A stretch of 64,000 bases of DNA. Source: Voacanga thouarsii. Lineage: Eukaryota; Streptophyta; Magnoliopsida; Gentianales; Apocynaceae. Each line of letters opens with the position of its first letter. Position 1 is the stretch's first letter. Shown one piece after another: positions 34,901-46,650 of the stretch. The stretch lies in the NCBI GenBank assembly GCA_026120185.1, contig JANUWF010003375.1, positions 2,685,736-2,749,735 on the forward strand. Reading direction: 5' to 3'. Below the pieces are notes generated by a model. It was not told the DNA's origin and ran no database searches. It saw only the letters and a list, made by a program, of their open reading frames with translations. Both the position numbers and the translations under genes were made by a program.

Positions 34901-35345
34901 TCTCAGTTTTTTAGTATTTTTTCGTGACATATAGGAGATATGCACGAAACCTAAGGGAAGTGTAATACACAAAAACAACAGCTTCCAAAACCCTTTCCCC
35001 CCCTCTCTTTCGTGGTTCTTCAGTAAACAAGAAGAACAAAAACCCTAGCCACCTTGTTGTTTTCTGCTAGCATAAAAAAATCTTGGTGCTTGAGTGTGAT
35101 CCTCCGTGTGGACTTTTGTTAGAGATAATCACACACTGTGATTGTAGTGGCTGAACATTCGACTCTCGTAGTGTTTGATCAAGAGGATTGCTGGATCGCG
35201 CCACAATCGTCAGACAAGAAGAAGGAAAATTTTGTTTTTCAGATGAACAAAGAAAAGTAAAACCATTACCTTTTGTTCCTTTTTAAACCTGTTTTAAATC
35301 ACATGCTTGTGATCTTGGGGCTTGGATTTTTTTGTTTCCGCTACA
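31952..35345 (+). mobile_element. Solo LTR H (1.7 kb, same family as F), holding solo LTR G
   Basis: It starts tgttagtgttatgccgta at 31952 and aligns with F through 34116-35345. It ends ttccgctaca. Without G it is about 1.71 kb. Compared with F and G, the last 30 bp or so look deleted. Flanks are ggaag on the left and ataat on the right, so no target duplication is visible, unlike the other solo LTRs here. Copia-3 gag reading continues on both sides, so this is one insertion into gag with a disturbed right edge. Confidence 0.82.
32437..34115 (-). mobile_element. Solo LTR G (1.68 kb), reverse copy inside H
   Basis: Same family as F and H, in opposite orientation: its start tgttagtgttgtgcccta lies at 34115 on the minus strand and its end ...aatcctaca at 32437. 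The exact 5-bp duplication ctttg flanks it (32432-32436 and 34116-34120), and removing it restores H, which then aligns with F without a break (gatattttgtttgctgagc at 14568). It gives the true ends of the family. Confidence 0.93.
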
Positions 35346-36804
35346 ATAATCGTTATTGTGATATAGAAAACCCATCAGTAAGATCATTGACTCTATTTTT
35401 CATGTCATTAAAAGTGCTAACCATACTTTCAAGAGTTTGAATTCTATCACACAAATTTCTATTTTCCAGAGATGCATATTGAAAAGTAGTCATGATCACA
35501 TCTTTTTCAATAATAGCACTCACATGTGACTCAAGAGACATTTTGTTCTTTTCCATCAAACAGTTAATCTTCAACTTCATTTCTTTATTTTTTCTGGACA
35601 TTTTTTTTAGTTCATGAAATATATCAATTAACAGCTCATTTGGATCATTATGCTTTTCAGTCATAGATATAAGTGAATTAGACATGAAATTAGATATAGA
35701 AGAGTTTACCTTGTTTTCCAAAGCCATGAAGTATATGTTGGCAGTTTCATTCTTAGACGCTTCATCTTCAGATTTATTCCTATTTAAGTCCTAAGTTCCC
35801 ATCAATCCTTTACCTTTCTTTGCCTTCAGCTCTTTCTTCTTTCTAAGCATTCTTCCTTTCTTACCTTTTGCAACTGGACAATCTGCAATGAAGTAATCAG
35901 TGCTTTTACATTCATAAAATTGAGGTTTGAATGCTAGGGTTTGTCCTTTCTTTCTCACGAACTTCTTTTCTCTTGTGTAGTTCATTTTATTGAACATTCT
36001 TCTGAATTTTTTTGCTATCATAGCCAAATCTTCATTGCCCATTTCCATATCCTCACTGTTGTCCGATAGAATTGTTTCTTCATCTTCATTTTCAACTTTC
36101 AATGCTATTCCCTTTTTGCCTCTATCATGATTATCAGATTCTTGAAACTTTTTAAGTTTCGTCTCAAGAGTTAGAAGAGATCCGATTAGCTTTTCAGTTG
36201 GTAAGGATTTTAAATCCTTGGATTCTTCCACTGCAAGAGCTTTAGGCTGCTAGCTTTTTGGTAAGGCATCTAAAATTTTTTGATTTTGTTCCCCAAGAGA
36301 ATAAACTTTCCCATAGGCTTTGAGACCATTTGAGATATTAGTGAATCTCGTGAACATATCAGTGATGCTTTCATTCGGCTTCATTGTGAATAATTCATAA
36401 TCATGAATTAGAAGCCCCAGTTTTGATTCTTTAACTTGGTTTGTCCCCTCATAGGTAACTTCAAGTAATTTTCACATTTCATGGGCTGAATCACAACCAC
36501 TAACTCGATTGTATTCAGTCGCATCTAGTGCACAACATAAAATGTTCATAGCCTGAAAATTTAAAGTCATCTTAGCATTGTCTTCCACACTAAACTCATC
36601 ATTCTGTTTAGGTAATTTTATGCCATCAACAATTTTTTATGAAATAAAAGGACCATTTTCTATCAAACTCCATAACTCAAAGTTGATAGAACGCACATAA
36701 ATTTTCATTCTATTTTTCTAGAATGTATAGTTGCTTCCGATAAACAAAGGAGGTTGATTTGTTGAAGATCCTTCAACATATAGAAGAGAGGATGAGCTTG
36801 CCAT
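35346..36804 (-). pseudogene. Copia-3 gag, mostly readable
   Basis: ATG at 36804-36802 opens MASSSSLYVEGSSTNQPPLF, then a UBN2-type capsid region (MNILCCALDATEYNRVS, LLEVTYEGTNQVKESKL, MKPNESITDMFTRFTNI) with a few stops. The open stretch 35791-36231 is charged and carries a decayed zinc knuckle YECKSTDYFIADC (first C and the H lost). A stop at about 35790 separates the coiled-coil-like stretch 35353-35727, rich in E, K, N and L. Such a long tail is known in the large copia gags. Cut by solo LTR H at its end. Confidence 0.83.
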
Positions 36805-36850
36805 GAAGATTTTTTCTACAAGGTTATTAAACCAAGAATATGTAGACCAA

Positions 36851-36862
36851 CCTCTAATACCA
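36851..36862 (-). promoter_or_regulatory. Primer-binding site of Copia-3 (initiator tRNA-Met)
   Basis: The minus strand reads tggtattagagg, two bases inside the LTR end at 36865. One to two changes from TGGTATCAGAGC. Confidence 0.85.
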
Positions 36863-36864
36863 AA

Positions 36865-38190
36865 TGAAAAACTTTAGAAAGAGGGGGGGGGGGGGGTGAA
36901 TAAGGTTTTTGGCAAACTAAAAAAAAAAAAAATTCAGATCATCTAATATACCGAATAATAATGATCATCAAGTTTCTTGGATTGACTTTATGGTGACAAA
37001 GAAAATTATCCAAGAACTCTTATATATTCAGATTCAAACTAAAAATAGAAATACAAAGAAGTCAGTGACATATGAAAGGAAATGAGACACAGGATATATA
37101 GTGGTTCAATCTACCAAGATCTACATCCACTACCTTAAGCTCACACTTAAGGATTTTCGACCAGATTTCATTTACTTCACTTAATGAAATCAAACCGTAC
37201 CACATACAAGAGAGGATCACCACACTTGATTTTCCAAAACCTCTCAATCAAACACTCACATCAAGGTTCACCCCAAATGGGTTTTACACCATAACCTTGT
37301 ACTACAACCGTACCACATATACGAGAGGATCACCACACTTGGTTTTCCAAAACCTCTCAATCAGACTCTCATATCAAAGTTTACCCCAAATAGGTTTTAC
37401 ACCATAACCTTGTACTACAAAAGGAGATTGAATATCAATAGAATAGTAGAAGCTCACTTGTTTGAGTGGATGTTCGTTAAGGTACAAAGCACAAACACTT
37501 TACCTTTGACACAATATGAGTTCACTTTAAAGCATTTAATAAAATGAGATTTTTGTAAAATAGTGAGCAATAGTGTTTCTTAGAAGAATGTCACAAAAAT
37601 TTTATGTCTAATCTTGTTTAGAGGCTATTTATAGAGCAAAAAAATGAAGTACCAACACTATAAAATGGTTATAATTTTTCTGTTAAATTTACCTGCGTTT
37701 TGGACTTAAATTCCAGACGACGTACATCTAAAAGGTAAGTCCAAAATGACACTTTTTCAAACAGAAACATTTCAACACTGTTTACAAGATTTTGGACGAA
37801 TCTTTTGGATGCAGAAACATCTAAAACCACTCAATCCAAAATTCTGTGATTTTCAAAACTTTGAAATCTTTTTCATTATGTTCTTCAAGGTAGAAATCAA
37901 TTGAATCAAAAGATAAAGAGACATAAGAATTAATAAGAAATACCTTAATAACACTTCCTAGTCTAAAGTTCTTTTGTAAGGACTTCTTGGTATGCAACCC
38001 CATATTCTTTAAACTTCTTTTTGATCTTCCATACTTGAATTTCATTGCTCAAGAGTTGCTTATCAATTATACTTGAATGCCTTAGAAGAACTGAGGTCAA
38101 ACATATCCTATCATATATTGATTACACAAGTTAGTTCACATCAAGGTTTGTCATAAGTCAAAACATAAGAGAAAGCCCTTAGGGCTAACA
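36865..38190 (-). repeat. 5' LTR of Copia-3
   Basis: Ends tgttagccctaagggc (minus strand at 38190) and ...aaagtttttca (36865). The TATA box on the minus strand is at about 37625-37635. It carries a run of 14 G at 36883-36896, and the 113-bp tandem units at about 37197 and 37310. It differs from the 3' LTR at many scattered bases and small indels, so the insertion is not recent. Confidence 0.92.
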
Positions 38191-38195
38191 GATGC

Positions 38196-38389
38196 AAAGG
38201 AGCCGACAGTTAGCTGTGTCCTTGCCGAACAAGTAGATGTTCCCATTTAGAAATCACCATCAAATTCAAATCCAACTCCGATTTTTCTAATAAAATTCCC
38301 TAGAAGTAAGTACTCCTAGACTTTGGCTAGGAAAAAATTTTTTAATTTTCTATTTTCCACTGCGTATTTAATTTTTCCGCGATTCTACA
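38196..38389 (+). repeat. 5' LTR of Copia-2, last part
   Basis: It continues the LTR after Copia-3 and the second gatgc copy (38191-38195). It ends gattctaca at 38389, two bases before the primer-binding site. It has a similar tail to the 5' LTR of Copia-1, including the gcgtatttaa-like stretch. Confidence 0.82.
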
Positions 38390-38391
38390 AG

Positions 38392-38404
38392 TAGGATCAA
38401 AGCC
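38392..38404 (+). promoter_or_regulatory. Primer-binding site of Copia-2 (decayed)
   Basis: Reads taggatcaaagcc, three changes from the canonical TGGTATCAGAGCC. The following text (atctaggagcatgcatag) matches the sequence inside the Copia-1 primer site, which confirms the position. Confidence 0.78.
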
Positions 38405-40096
38405 ATGGTTGTAATCTAGGAGCATGCATAGGGTTATTAACCAGAAAGGTGGTTCCTTTACTAATAAAAATATAATTTTTGCGATTGAATAGATCCCTCA
38501 TGGTTTTCAATATGGGTAGTTTTCATGTACGTCTCATGTGTGGAACCATAGACACCTGTAATTTATAATTAATCTCTTTCCGTAAAGTTCGTGTACGCGT
38601 TGTTTTGAAAGGCATAGTGTTTGATATTGTATTTCAATTTCAATTTACGTATTTTGTAATTAAATGGTGCTTGGATGAATGCCTGAAGAAAGCCCCTGAA
38701 GAAGAAACGGAAGAATACAAGGAAGAAAAAAAAAAGAGGTGGGACAAAGGCTAGCCAGCCTTGAGAGGATTGAGGTGTGCCGTGGCTAGCTTGGGGGAAT
38801 ATCTCTCCCAAGCTGCAGGAGGCACACTGTGTGCCATGGCCAGCTATGAAAAAAAAAATTCCCTCACACTACGAGAGGCTTGTCCAGTGCCTCTCATGGT
38901 TGGTGGTCATAAGGCATGTCGGTTCCGCAGCTGGGCTTCAATGGGCACTGTTCGTTTTTCGGTGGTTCATCCTGAAGACACTCTATTCTGTTTTTGGTAG
39001 TTTCTTGTAATTCCTTTTTCTTTTGGATCCTATATCACACGAGGTTATTTTTTTTCTTACAATGGTTTATTTATTGTGATAAATAATTTTGCATGAAAAA
39101 GGTTAGTAAAGGTGGAACCACCTTAGAATTAAACAAGATGATTTTAATTTTATTATTATTATGATGTTTAATCTATTATTTGGTCACATAAGAATTAATG
39201 GTTAGAAAATAGCATGTAAAAGTTTTATTTTTGGAGCATGTCTATTGTATTTAATTTTGTGATCAAATACACAAAGGTCTTTGAGAAATTAATTTTTCTC
39301 TAGAAAAAACAATTAAGGAAAACATTTTAAATTGGAACTAAGTAATTTAAAAATATATTCATGGTTTATTCTTCCAAAAGTTTTTTATCCTTAACACGAG
39401 GAATAATTTTGAATTTAAGTATTTTAAATTTAGTTCCTATAAATGGTTTTAACTTAAATAGTGAAAATAAAAATTCATGGTTTATTCTCTTAAAGGCTTT
39501 TATCCTTGACATAGAGAATAGTGTTGAATTTTTGGATTTTTACTAAAGTTAATGAAACCAAAATACTTTTTTAAAGGAAGGTTTTTCCTAAAAACCTATT
39601 TTTCTCAAAAGATTAAGTGGGAGAGGGGTTCTAATGACCCCACGGCTTCTATCACGGATTCCTATTAGAAATTATGGTTATCCTCGCATCATTCTGAGCA
39701 TGACCCTCTATAGGATGGATTTCTATGAGAATCTAGAACTAATGGAGGAATTATAATTAAAGCCTACGATATGTATTAATGTCGACCAACCTATCGTTGG
39801 AGGCATTAATGCTAGATCATCCGTAGGTGACCATCCTATCGATGAAACTATTTCCGGATCATTACATATTGAGGAAGTTTATTTTTTTATGGTTACACAC
39901 TAAACTTAGAAAATTGTTAACCCTCTTACGAAGCTCTGAAAATTATTCTAAGAGCCAAAATTTTCATATTTTTGATAGTGGTTTAAAAAGGTTAACTATA
40001 TTATGGAAATAATATGATATTTTAAATGTGCATTTTATATGTGTTTTTCAAAACAAACATTTTTTCTGAATGAAGTTTTTTTTCCTATCAACAGAA
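38405..40096 (+). other. Copia-2 leader
   Basis: About 1.7 kb of leader before gag. 39040-40096 corresponds to the Copia-1 leader 7400-6423. A GC-richer block at 38750-38960 has overlapping open frames (38761-39000 and 38777-39010) and two related phrases, gtgtgccgtggctagct and gtgtgccatggccagct. No domain can be recognised. It is not shared with Copia-1, which has another GC-rich block in this place. Confidence 0.6.
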
Positions 40097-40945
40097 ATGT
40101 CTGGTTTTAGTCCTTTGTCCAATATTCTCAAGGGGAATAAATTAATTGGATTGAAAAAGGAATTTGAACGTAGTACTCACTGTGGAGGAGTACAAATATG
40201 TTCTGACCGACCCCTGTCTTGAAATTGGAGAAGATTCCATGGACCAGGATAGTGAGACGGAGAAGGCATGAAGGAAAGTTAATGAAATGGCTCGATGCTA
40301 TATGTTAGCTTCTATGTCCAATATCCTCTAGTCTAAGCACAAAAACATTGCAACTGTATACGACATCGATGTATTGTTGCAGACCATGTTTGCTGACAAG
40401 AGCAGGCCTACAAAGTAGGAAGCTCTTAGAGCAATCATGAACACTAAGATGGTTAAGGGAGTATCGGTTCGAGAGCATATGCTCAAGATGATGCTCACTT
40501 CAAGGAAGCCAAGATCCTAAGGGTAACAATTGATGCTGAGAGCTAAATTGACATCGTTCTTGAGATTTTGTCAGATTTGTATTCTCAATTCAAGCTAAAT
40601 TATAGCATGAACAAGTTAAAAATGCCTTTGATTGAGTTGATGAAAGAAATCTGGGTTGCTGAGAAAATCATGAAGCCTATGTTAAAGGTTTTGGTAACTC
40701 CTAGACCATCTTCTAGAATTAAGGCCTAACCCAAGAAGTTCAAGAAGAAGAAAGCATAGAACAATGCAGGGGCCCAGCCTAAGGCATCCAAGCCCAGTCC
40801 GTCCAAGCACAATGCTAAGCTTATTGGCAAGTGTTTCAAGTGTAGCAAGAAGGGGCACTTCGAAAAGGATTGTCCAGACTTCTTAGCCAAGTCCTCCTTA
40901 GGTATTGCTCTTTACTTAGAGTTTATTTTAAAAGTTAGATCATCA
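40097..40945 (+). pseudogene. Copia-2 gag, broken
   Basis: ATG at 40097 with MSGFSPLSNILKGNKLIGLK, then frame changes and many stops. Later parts are readable (SDLYSQFKLNYSMNKLKMPL, KPMLKVLVTPRPSSRI). The zinc knuckle at about 40831-40875 is intact: CFKCSKKGHFEKDC, CX2CX4HX4C. Same family as Copia-1, whose knuckle is damaged. Confidence 0.83.
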
Positions 40946-41160
40946 TTCACTTAGATTGTTAACTCCAGAGCCACTAACCATATCTGTAACTCCTTATTTT
41001 AGCAAGATAAAGTGACGCAGTAGAAGAGAGCATGGATTAATAGTGGGTAATGGAGCACAAATATAGGCCAAGATAGTGGGAGACTTGGAGCTTTATTTAA
41101 TTGCAATAGGATTTTAGTTTTAAAGGATATTTTATATGTTTTTAGCTTTAAATAAAATTT
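40946..41160 (+). pseudogene. Copia-2 protease region, broken
   Basis: IVNSRATNHICNS at about 40958 corresponds to the active site (I)DSGATDH; both the catalytic D and the G are lost (NSR). Stops follow within 30 codons. Confidence 0.72.
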
Positions 41161-42110
41161 GATTTCAGTTTCAAGATTAATTAATCAAAGTTATTCTATT
41201 TCTTTCCACTCTGGTATTTCAATCAGTAGAAATAGAAAAGTTATTTGCAATGGAAACATATATGAAAATCTTTTTTATATTAATCATATTAATTATCAAA
41301 TAAATAATACTCAGATGGAACTTAATAATAAGAAGAGAAAGGCCACATCAAATAGCTCTTATTTATGACACATGAGATTAGGACATATAAATCCTAACCG
41401 AATTCAGAGGTTAATCCAAAATAGGTCATTGGACTTATTGAAATTGGAAGAATGGCCTCAGTGTGAATCTTGTCGTATGGGTAAAATGACCAAAAGTCCT
41501 TTACTCAAAAGGTGGAAAGGTCCAAAGAAATATTAGAGTTAGTTTATACTGATGTTTGTGGTCTTATGTCTTCACCGACTAGAGGAGGTTATAATTACTT
41601 TATCACATTCACAAAAGATCACTCATGGTTTGGTTATGTTTACTTGATAAGGCACAAGTCTAATTCCTTCGATATATTCAAGGAGTTTAAGTCTAAGGTA
41701 GAGCGTCAAACAGGTAAACTAATCGAAAAACTAAGATCCGATCGTAGTAGAGAGTATCTCCTGGTGAATTCAAGGACTACTTAGAACATTAAGGTATAGT
41801 ATCTCAGCTAATTGCACCTGGGACTCCCTAGCAGCATGGAATAGCTGAGAGAAGAAATAGAACATTGATGGAAATGGTCAGAAGTATGATGAGTCATGCA
41901 ACTCTTCCTATTTCCTTGTGGGGATATGCTCTAGAAACAGCAGCATATATTTTGAACTTGCTACCTTCCAAATCAGTGCCTAGGACATCCTATGAGATAT
42001 GGACTAGACGAAAGCCTAGTATAAATCATCTAAGGTATGGGGTTATCCAGCTTATGTACTGACTAAAAGAAGTAAGCTAGACCCAAGATCAGAATTGTGC
42101 TATTTCGTAG
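41161..42110 (+). pseudogene. Copia-2 integrase, broken
   Basis: preINT part: MRLGHINPNRIQRLIQNRSL at about 41370. Core: 41512-41784 with LVYTDVCGLMSSPTRGGYNY (first D) and KLRSDRSREYLL (second D, N changed to R). Then PGTP-like text and AERRNRTLMEMVRSMMSHA near 41850, containing the catalytic glutamate, and 41865-42062 with LWGYALETAAYILNLLPSKS. Stops and shifts occur at about 41784 and 42060. It is a single-copy integrase, in contrast to the duplicated one in Copia-1. Confidence 0.86.
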
Positions 42111-43260
42111 GGTATCCAAAAGGAATAAGGGATGGATACTTTTATTATCTCCAAGAGGAAAAAGTACATATAAGTACCTATGCTAGGTGCTTGGAGGATG
42201 AACAAAGTATATCTACTGAGGTTTCGAGTAAGGCGGAATTGGAAGAGAAGTTGAGTGATGCTTCAACTTCTAGTACCCTAGTTGAGGAATCAAAAGAGAC
42301 ACAACCAGATGTTCCTACACAGACTGAGCCACATCGTAGTGGGAGGATATCTAGGGTTCTTGAGAGATGATGTAGTCTCCAACCATCAAGAATAAGATCC
42401 TGCTAGATACGATGATGCCATTGTTGATGTTAATGCAGATAAATGGCAAATTGCAATGGATACTAAGATTGAGTCTATGTACCTCAATCAAGTCTAGGAT
42501 CTTGTCACTACACCTGAAGGGATTAAACCTATAGGGTGCAAGTGGGTACACAAGAGAAAGAGAGGTGTGGATAGAAATGTGGAAACCTTTAAAGCAAGGT
42601 TGGTTGCTAAAGGTTATACTTAGAAAGAATGGATTGATTATGAAGATACATTTTCACTTATTACCATGCTTAAGTCCATATGCATTCTCTTGGCCATCGT
42701 ATGCTATTATAACTACGAGATATAGCAAATGGATATCAAGATAACCTATCTTAATAGCTATCTTAGCGAAGACATCTATATGTCTCAGTTTGAAAGCTTT
42801 ATTGCAAAAGGCTAAGAATATATGGTCTGCAAGCTTAAGAAGTCCATTTATGGACTTAAGCAAGCATCATGAGCATGGAACATGCATTTTGATGAGATTG
42901 TAAAATCTTATGATTTCATACAAAATGAGAATGAACAATGTGTATATAGGAAGTTAGATAGGAACAATGTGTCCTTTTATGGCAATTTATGTAGATAACA
43001 TTCAATTCATTGAAAATGATGTAAGGACATTGTCATCTATAAAGGTTTGGCTATCAAGTCAATTTAGCATGAAGGATATGGGAGAAGCTAGCTACATTCT
43101 TGGTATTAAGCTTCTTAGAGATAGGAAGCAAAGAATACTAGGCTTATCGCCATCTACTTATATTGACAAAATATTGGCTAAGTTTAGTATAGATTAATGC
43201 AAAGGGGCAATTATACCCTTTAGGTATGGATTGACCTTATCTTCCAAGCAATGTCCTAAG
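42111..43260 (+). pseudogene. Copia-2 linker and reverse transcriptase, broken
   Basis: 42095-42370 reads FVGYPKGIRDGYFYYLQEEK, then an acidic linker ending HRSGRISRV. RT text follows: GCKWVHKRKRGVDRNVETFK near 42540, KKSIYGLKQAS near 42850, and 42967-43197 with MAIYVDNIQFIENDVRTLSS and MGEASYILGIKLLRDRKQRI. The YVDD box is YVDN, so the catalytic pair is broken. Many stops. Confidence 0.85.
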
Positions 43261-43971
43261 ACACAGGAAGAAAAGGAGAGAATGAGTAGGATTTCCTATG
43301 CCTCGACAGTGGGAAGTCTCATGTATGCCATGCTTTGTACTAGGTTGGGTATCTACTTTGTAGTAGGCATGGTTAGTAGGTATCAGTCAAGCCTTGGGGA
43401 AGAACATTAATAAGCGGTAAAGCATATACTTAAGTACCTAAATAGAACGGGGGATTATATGCTAGTTTACAGAGCCGATGACTTAGTTCCTACCAATTAC
43501 ATGGACTCAGACTTTCAAGCAGATAAAGATGAAAGAAAATTCACTAGTGGATATATCTTCACTTTGTTTAGAGGGGCTATTTTATAAAAGAGTGTCAAAA
43601 AATCTTGTATTGCTGATTCTACCATAGAAGCTGAGTATGTGGTAACTTCAAAAGCTTCTAAAGGAGAGGCTTGGCTCCAAAAATTCCTCATAGAACTTGG
43701 AATTGTGCTACATATAGATAGAACCATAACAATATATTATGATAATTCTGGAGTTGTGTCATAATGTAAGGAGCCAAGAAACTATAGGAAGGGTAAGCAC
43801 ATTGAAAGGAAGTATCACTTGATCGGGGAGTTCATCTAGAAATAAGAGATAGTGGTTGATCAAATTTCCTCAGCAAATAATTTAGCGGACCCATTTACCA
43901 AGCCTTTGATAGAGAAGGTGTTTTAAAGATACTTAGATGTCATAGGGGTAGGCACATATGGACTATCATAG
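43261..43971 (+). pseudogene. Copia-2 RNase H, broken
   Basis: Recognisable parts: YASTVGSLMYAMLCTRLGI at about 43300, DSDFQADKDERKFTSGYIF at about 43508, ADSTIEAEYVVTSKASKGEA at about 43612 and NYRKGKHIERKYHL near 43785. The end IGVGTYGLS is at about 43943-43970, the same as in Copia-1. Stops occur throughout. Confidence 0.85.
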
Positions 43972-43994
43972 TCCATTTAGTGCAAGTAGAAGAT

Positions 43995-44943
43995 TAATGG
44001 AATGTAAGCCCAAAATGGCCTATGTACTTCTGTATTTTGAAAATTAATAAAAGTTTTATTTATTATTGGCTATTTGTTTACATATATGGCACATTAAGGT
44101 CTAAGTATGTTAGTAAGTAATTTACGTGATTAGGTCGTGCTTTCACAGTAAAGGTGTGTGGATTATGGGCTACTAACACATAAGTGAAATTTGTTCTTGA
44201 TCGATTGATAAAGCTAGGCACTTCATCAAGGTTTAGATCATTAAATTATGGTTTCTTAATGGGGAATGGTTTACATTTAACCAGCGAGTAGTCTACTCAC
44301 ACCAATAGTATAAGCGTATATGGAATACATAGAACTGGACCACGCGATATTAATCTTTATCAATGTACTAAAATAAATAAAAATTGGTTTATCGTAGCTA
44401 TTGCGTGGATAAGTACCTTAACACTTGAGTGTAAGTTGGTGGTCTGGTGAAGCTGGACTTGTCCATTTTAATGTATGTTGGGTGAGGTCTTATCGCAAGA
44501 ACAATAACCTTGTACATTGGGTGTATAACTCTAGTTAATTAAGACGGACTTATACAATAGAGTTTCTATGCTTCATTACGTGAAGAAATCACCCCCTTGT
44601 GATTATCCGGAATAGTCTAATAATCCAGGGCCTTGGGAATCGTGACTAAGTATGTATGCTTTATAGGTAGCTCCCTGAAATAAGTTGGTAAATATTGGAA
44701 GTCATGGATTATTGAACTAGCTATCAAAGGATGGTAGACGTCATTGAGAAAAGTGTTGGCACTATTTTCCTATCTCAATGACAAGTGTTATATAGAGGGG
44801 TATTTTCGCCATTACACCTGTAGGTTGAAGACACTACACTCACAATATTATTCTTGGGGTCAATATTTTCATATGGTGATAAATGAAATATTTAAAATGA
44901 TTCAAATACCTGTATTTGTTAGCAGGGGTATTTTGGTCATTTT
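43995..44943 (+). repeat. 3' LTR of Copia-2, first part
   Basis: Starts taatggaatgtaagccc (expected tgttgg) just after the polypurine-like gtgcaagtagaagat. It aligns with 21437-22380 of the 5' LTR. It is broken at 44943 by solo LTR C and continues at 49259. Confidence 0.87.
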
Positions 44944-46525
44944 TGTAACACCCCACTACCTAGGCCCAAAAGGGTCGGGGATGTCGCCCCGTCCAAAGGA
45001 CAAGCGGTCTTTATAACTAGGTTACACAAACAGAGATAAAAATAATACTTTAAAATTGAACTTATTACGACCCAAAAATTCAGGAACAAATCCAAAATAA
45101 ATTGATTACTATCATCTCTCAAAACAACACATAAAATAAATAACATAAAGTCTTCAAAGTAGGCAACAAATCTAGCTACTCATCTCCACAACAGGATCGA
45201 CATGAAAACATGGCATAAAAGGTGATGAGATAAAAATCTCAGTAAGCCCGTGTGTGCTTTGAGTATTTCAGGTAAAACAGTTCATGTATGCAAGCTGTAA
45301 AAAATTGAATAAGAGAAAGTGTTGGCCAGCAATAAATAAGGTTAAAAATAAAGAGTGGTATTTTGCTTTTCAAACCATACATGTGCACAATAAATACAAC
45401 CATTTAAATGGGTAGCCATGGGTTACCACATGTTGGGCCCCATGACCATATAACGGTCAGAATGCCACACTCTGTGCAGACTGACAAAAGGTAGGTGATC
45501 GGCCTACTGAGTGAGATACTCCTTTTTCTCTACACCCAAACTTACCAGTTGTCCACTCCAGAAACACACAGTCCACATGACTGAAATTTGCTAACTCGGA
45601 CTGGTATGACCTACTGGATTGGAAGGACTCACCCCTCAGAGGTGGCCACCTACTGAGAGACTTACCCTAACCCTTCAAAGACTAGTCCTAGTAGTCTACC
45701 CTTATTGAGTACTCAACGATGATTGTCCCACTTGGGAAAAACTAATAATACATTGCTTTATTTGAAAATAGCAATTAAGAGTTTCTAAAATTCTTATCAA
45801 AGTTGGTTTTTAGAAAGAATTTAGTGTTTGTGCAAAACTGCTTGTTTGATTTTCAAATGATTTGTTTGACTTAAACAAGAAAGGAAACAATCCTTAATTG
45901 CCTTTACAAAATGAGTGTCCATACACATCGGGTTTGGCTTGTCATAGAAATCTTTTGTCTTCAAATAAGTTTATGCAGAGGCTTACATGATCCTTTGTTT
46001 GAGCAAATTCAAAAATCTTCCAAAGCTGACCTAACCCCGCCTGGGGTAAACACAAGTTATAAGGTTATACTCAAGCTATATTCTCTTACACAAATAATCC
46101 TAGCTCAACTTATTACAGTCATGACCCTAATGTCCTAAGCTTTAAGGCTATATGATAAAAGATTTTATAAAATAAGACTAGCTTGATAAGATAAAATAAC
46201 TAGGGGTTGTAAAATGATTACTAATAAGTTATAGGTTCAAATAATAAATCTTGAGTGTTGTTATTAATAAATAAACAAGGGTTTAATTATTGAAAAATCC
46301 TAAGTTCTAGATGATATTAATAAATGGTCATTCTTAAATAGTATTTTTAAAATAAATATTAAATTATTACTAATCTCTTAATTGATAGATAGTAAATAAT
46401 TAATAATAAATAAAATTTATCAAGTTTTGATTAATAGATAACAAATAAATATAAATAGTATTTATGAATATATGGTCTACATGGTCGTTAATATTTTACT
46501 TATTTGTATAAAAGGTTTCATATAA

Positions 46526-46527
<2 letters not shown>

Positions 46528-46616
<89 letters not shown>

Positions 46617-46650
46617 CATATATATATACATATATGTATATATGTATATA
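46528..46650. repeat. Compound (CA)n(TA)n microsatellite in solo LTR C
   Basis: CA units, TA units, again CA and mixed TA/TACATA units, about 120 bp. Copy A has only AT-rich DNA at this position (17560-17700), so the CA expansion is particular to C. The open frames on both strands here are repeat artefacts. Confidence 0.96.

Larger units (their letters stand above)
23109..38190 (-). mobile_element. Copia-3: SIRE-like copia element, deleted and nested
   Basis: Two similar LTRs (36865-38190 and 23109-24445) flank an internal region on the minus strand. An exact duplication gatgc lies at 23104-23108 and 38191-38195. Internal order: primer site, large gag, zinc knuckle, protease, integrase, RT (cut short). 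The second half of RT and RNase H are missing. Solo LTRs B (27519-31819) and H (31952-35345, holding G) sit inside. The long gag with a coiled-coil part and the polypurine context aaaaaatggggagat suggest the SIRE/Maximus group, which is an inference. A third copy of its LTR is solo LTR L. Confidence 0.88.

Noticed and set aside
38761..39010. Two overlapping open frames of nearly 80 codons in the Copia-2 leader
   Set aside because: GC-rich block in a leader, overlapping frames, no domain and no counterpart in Copia-1.
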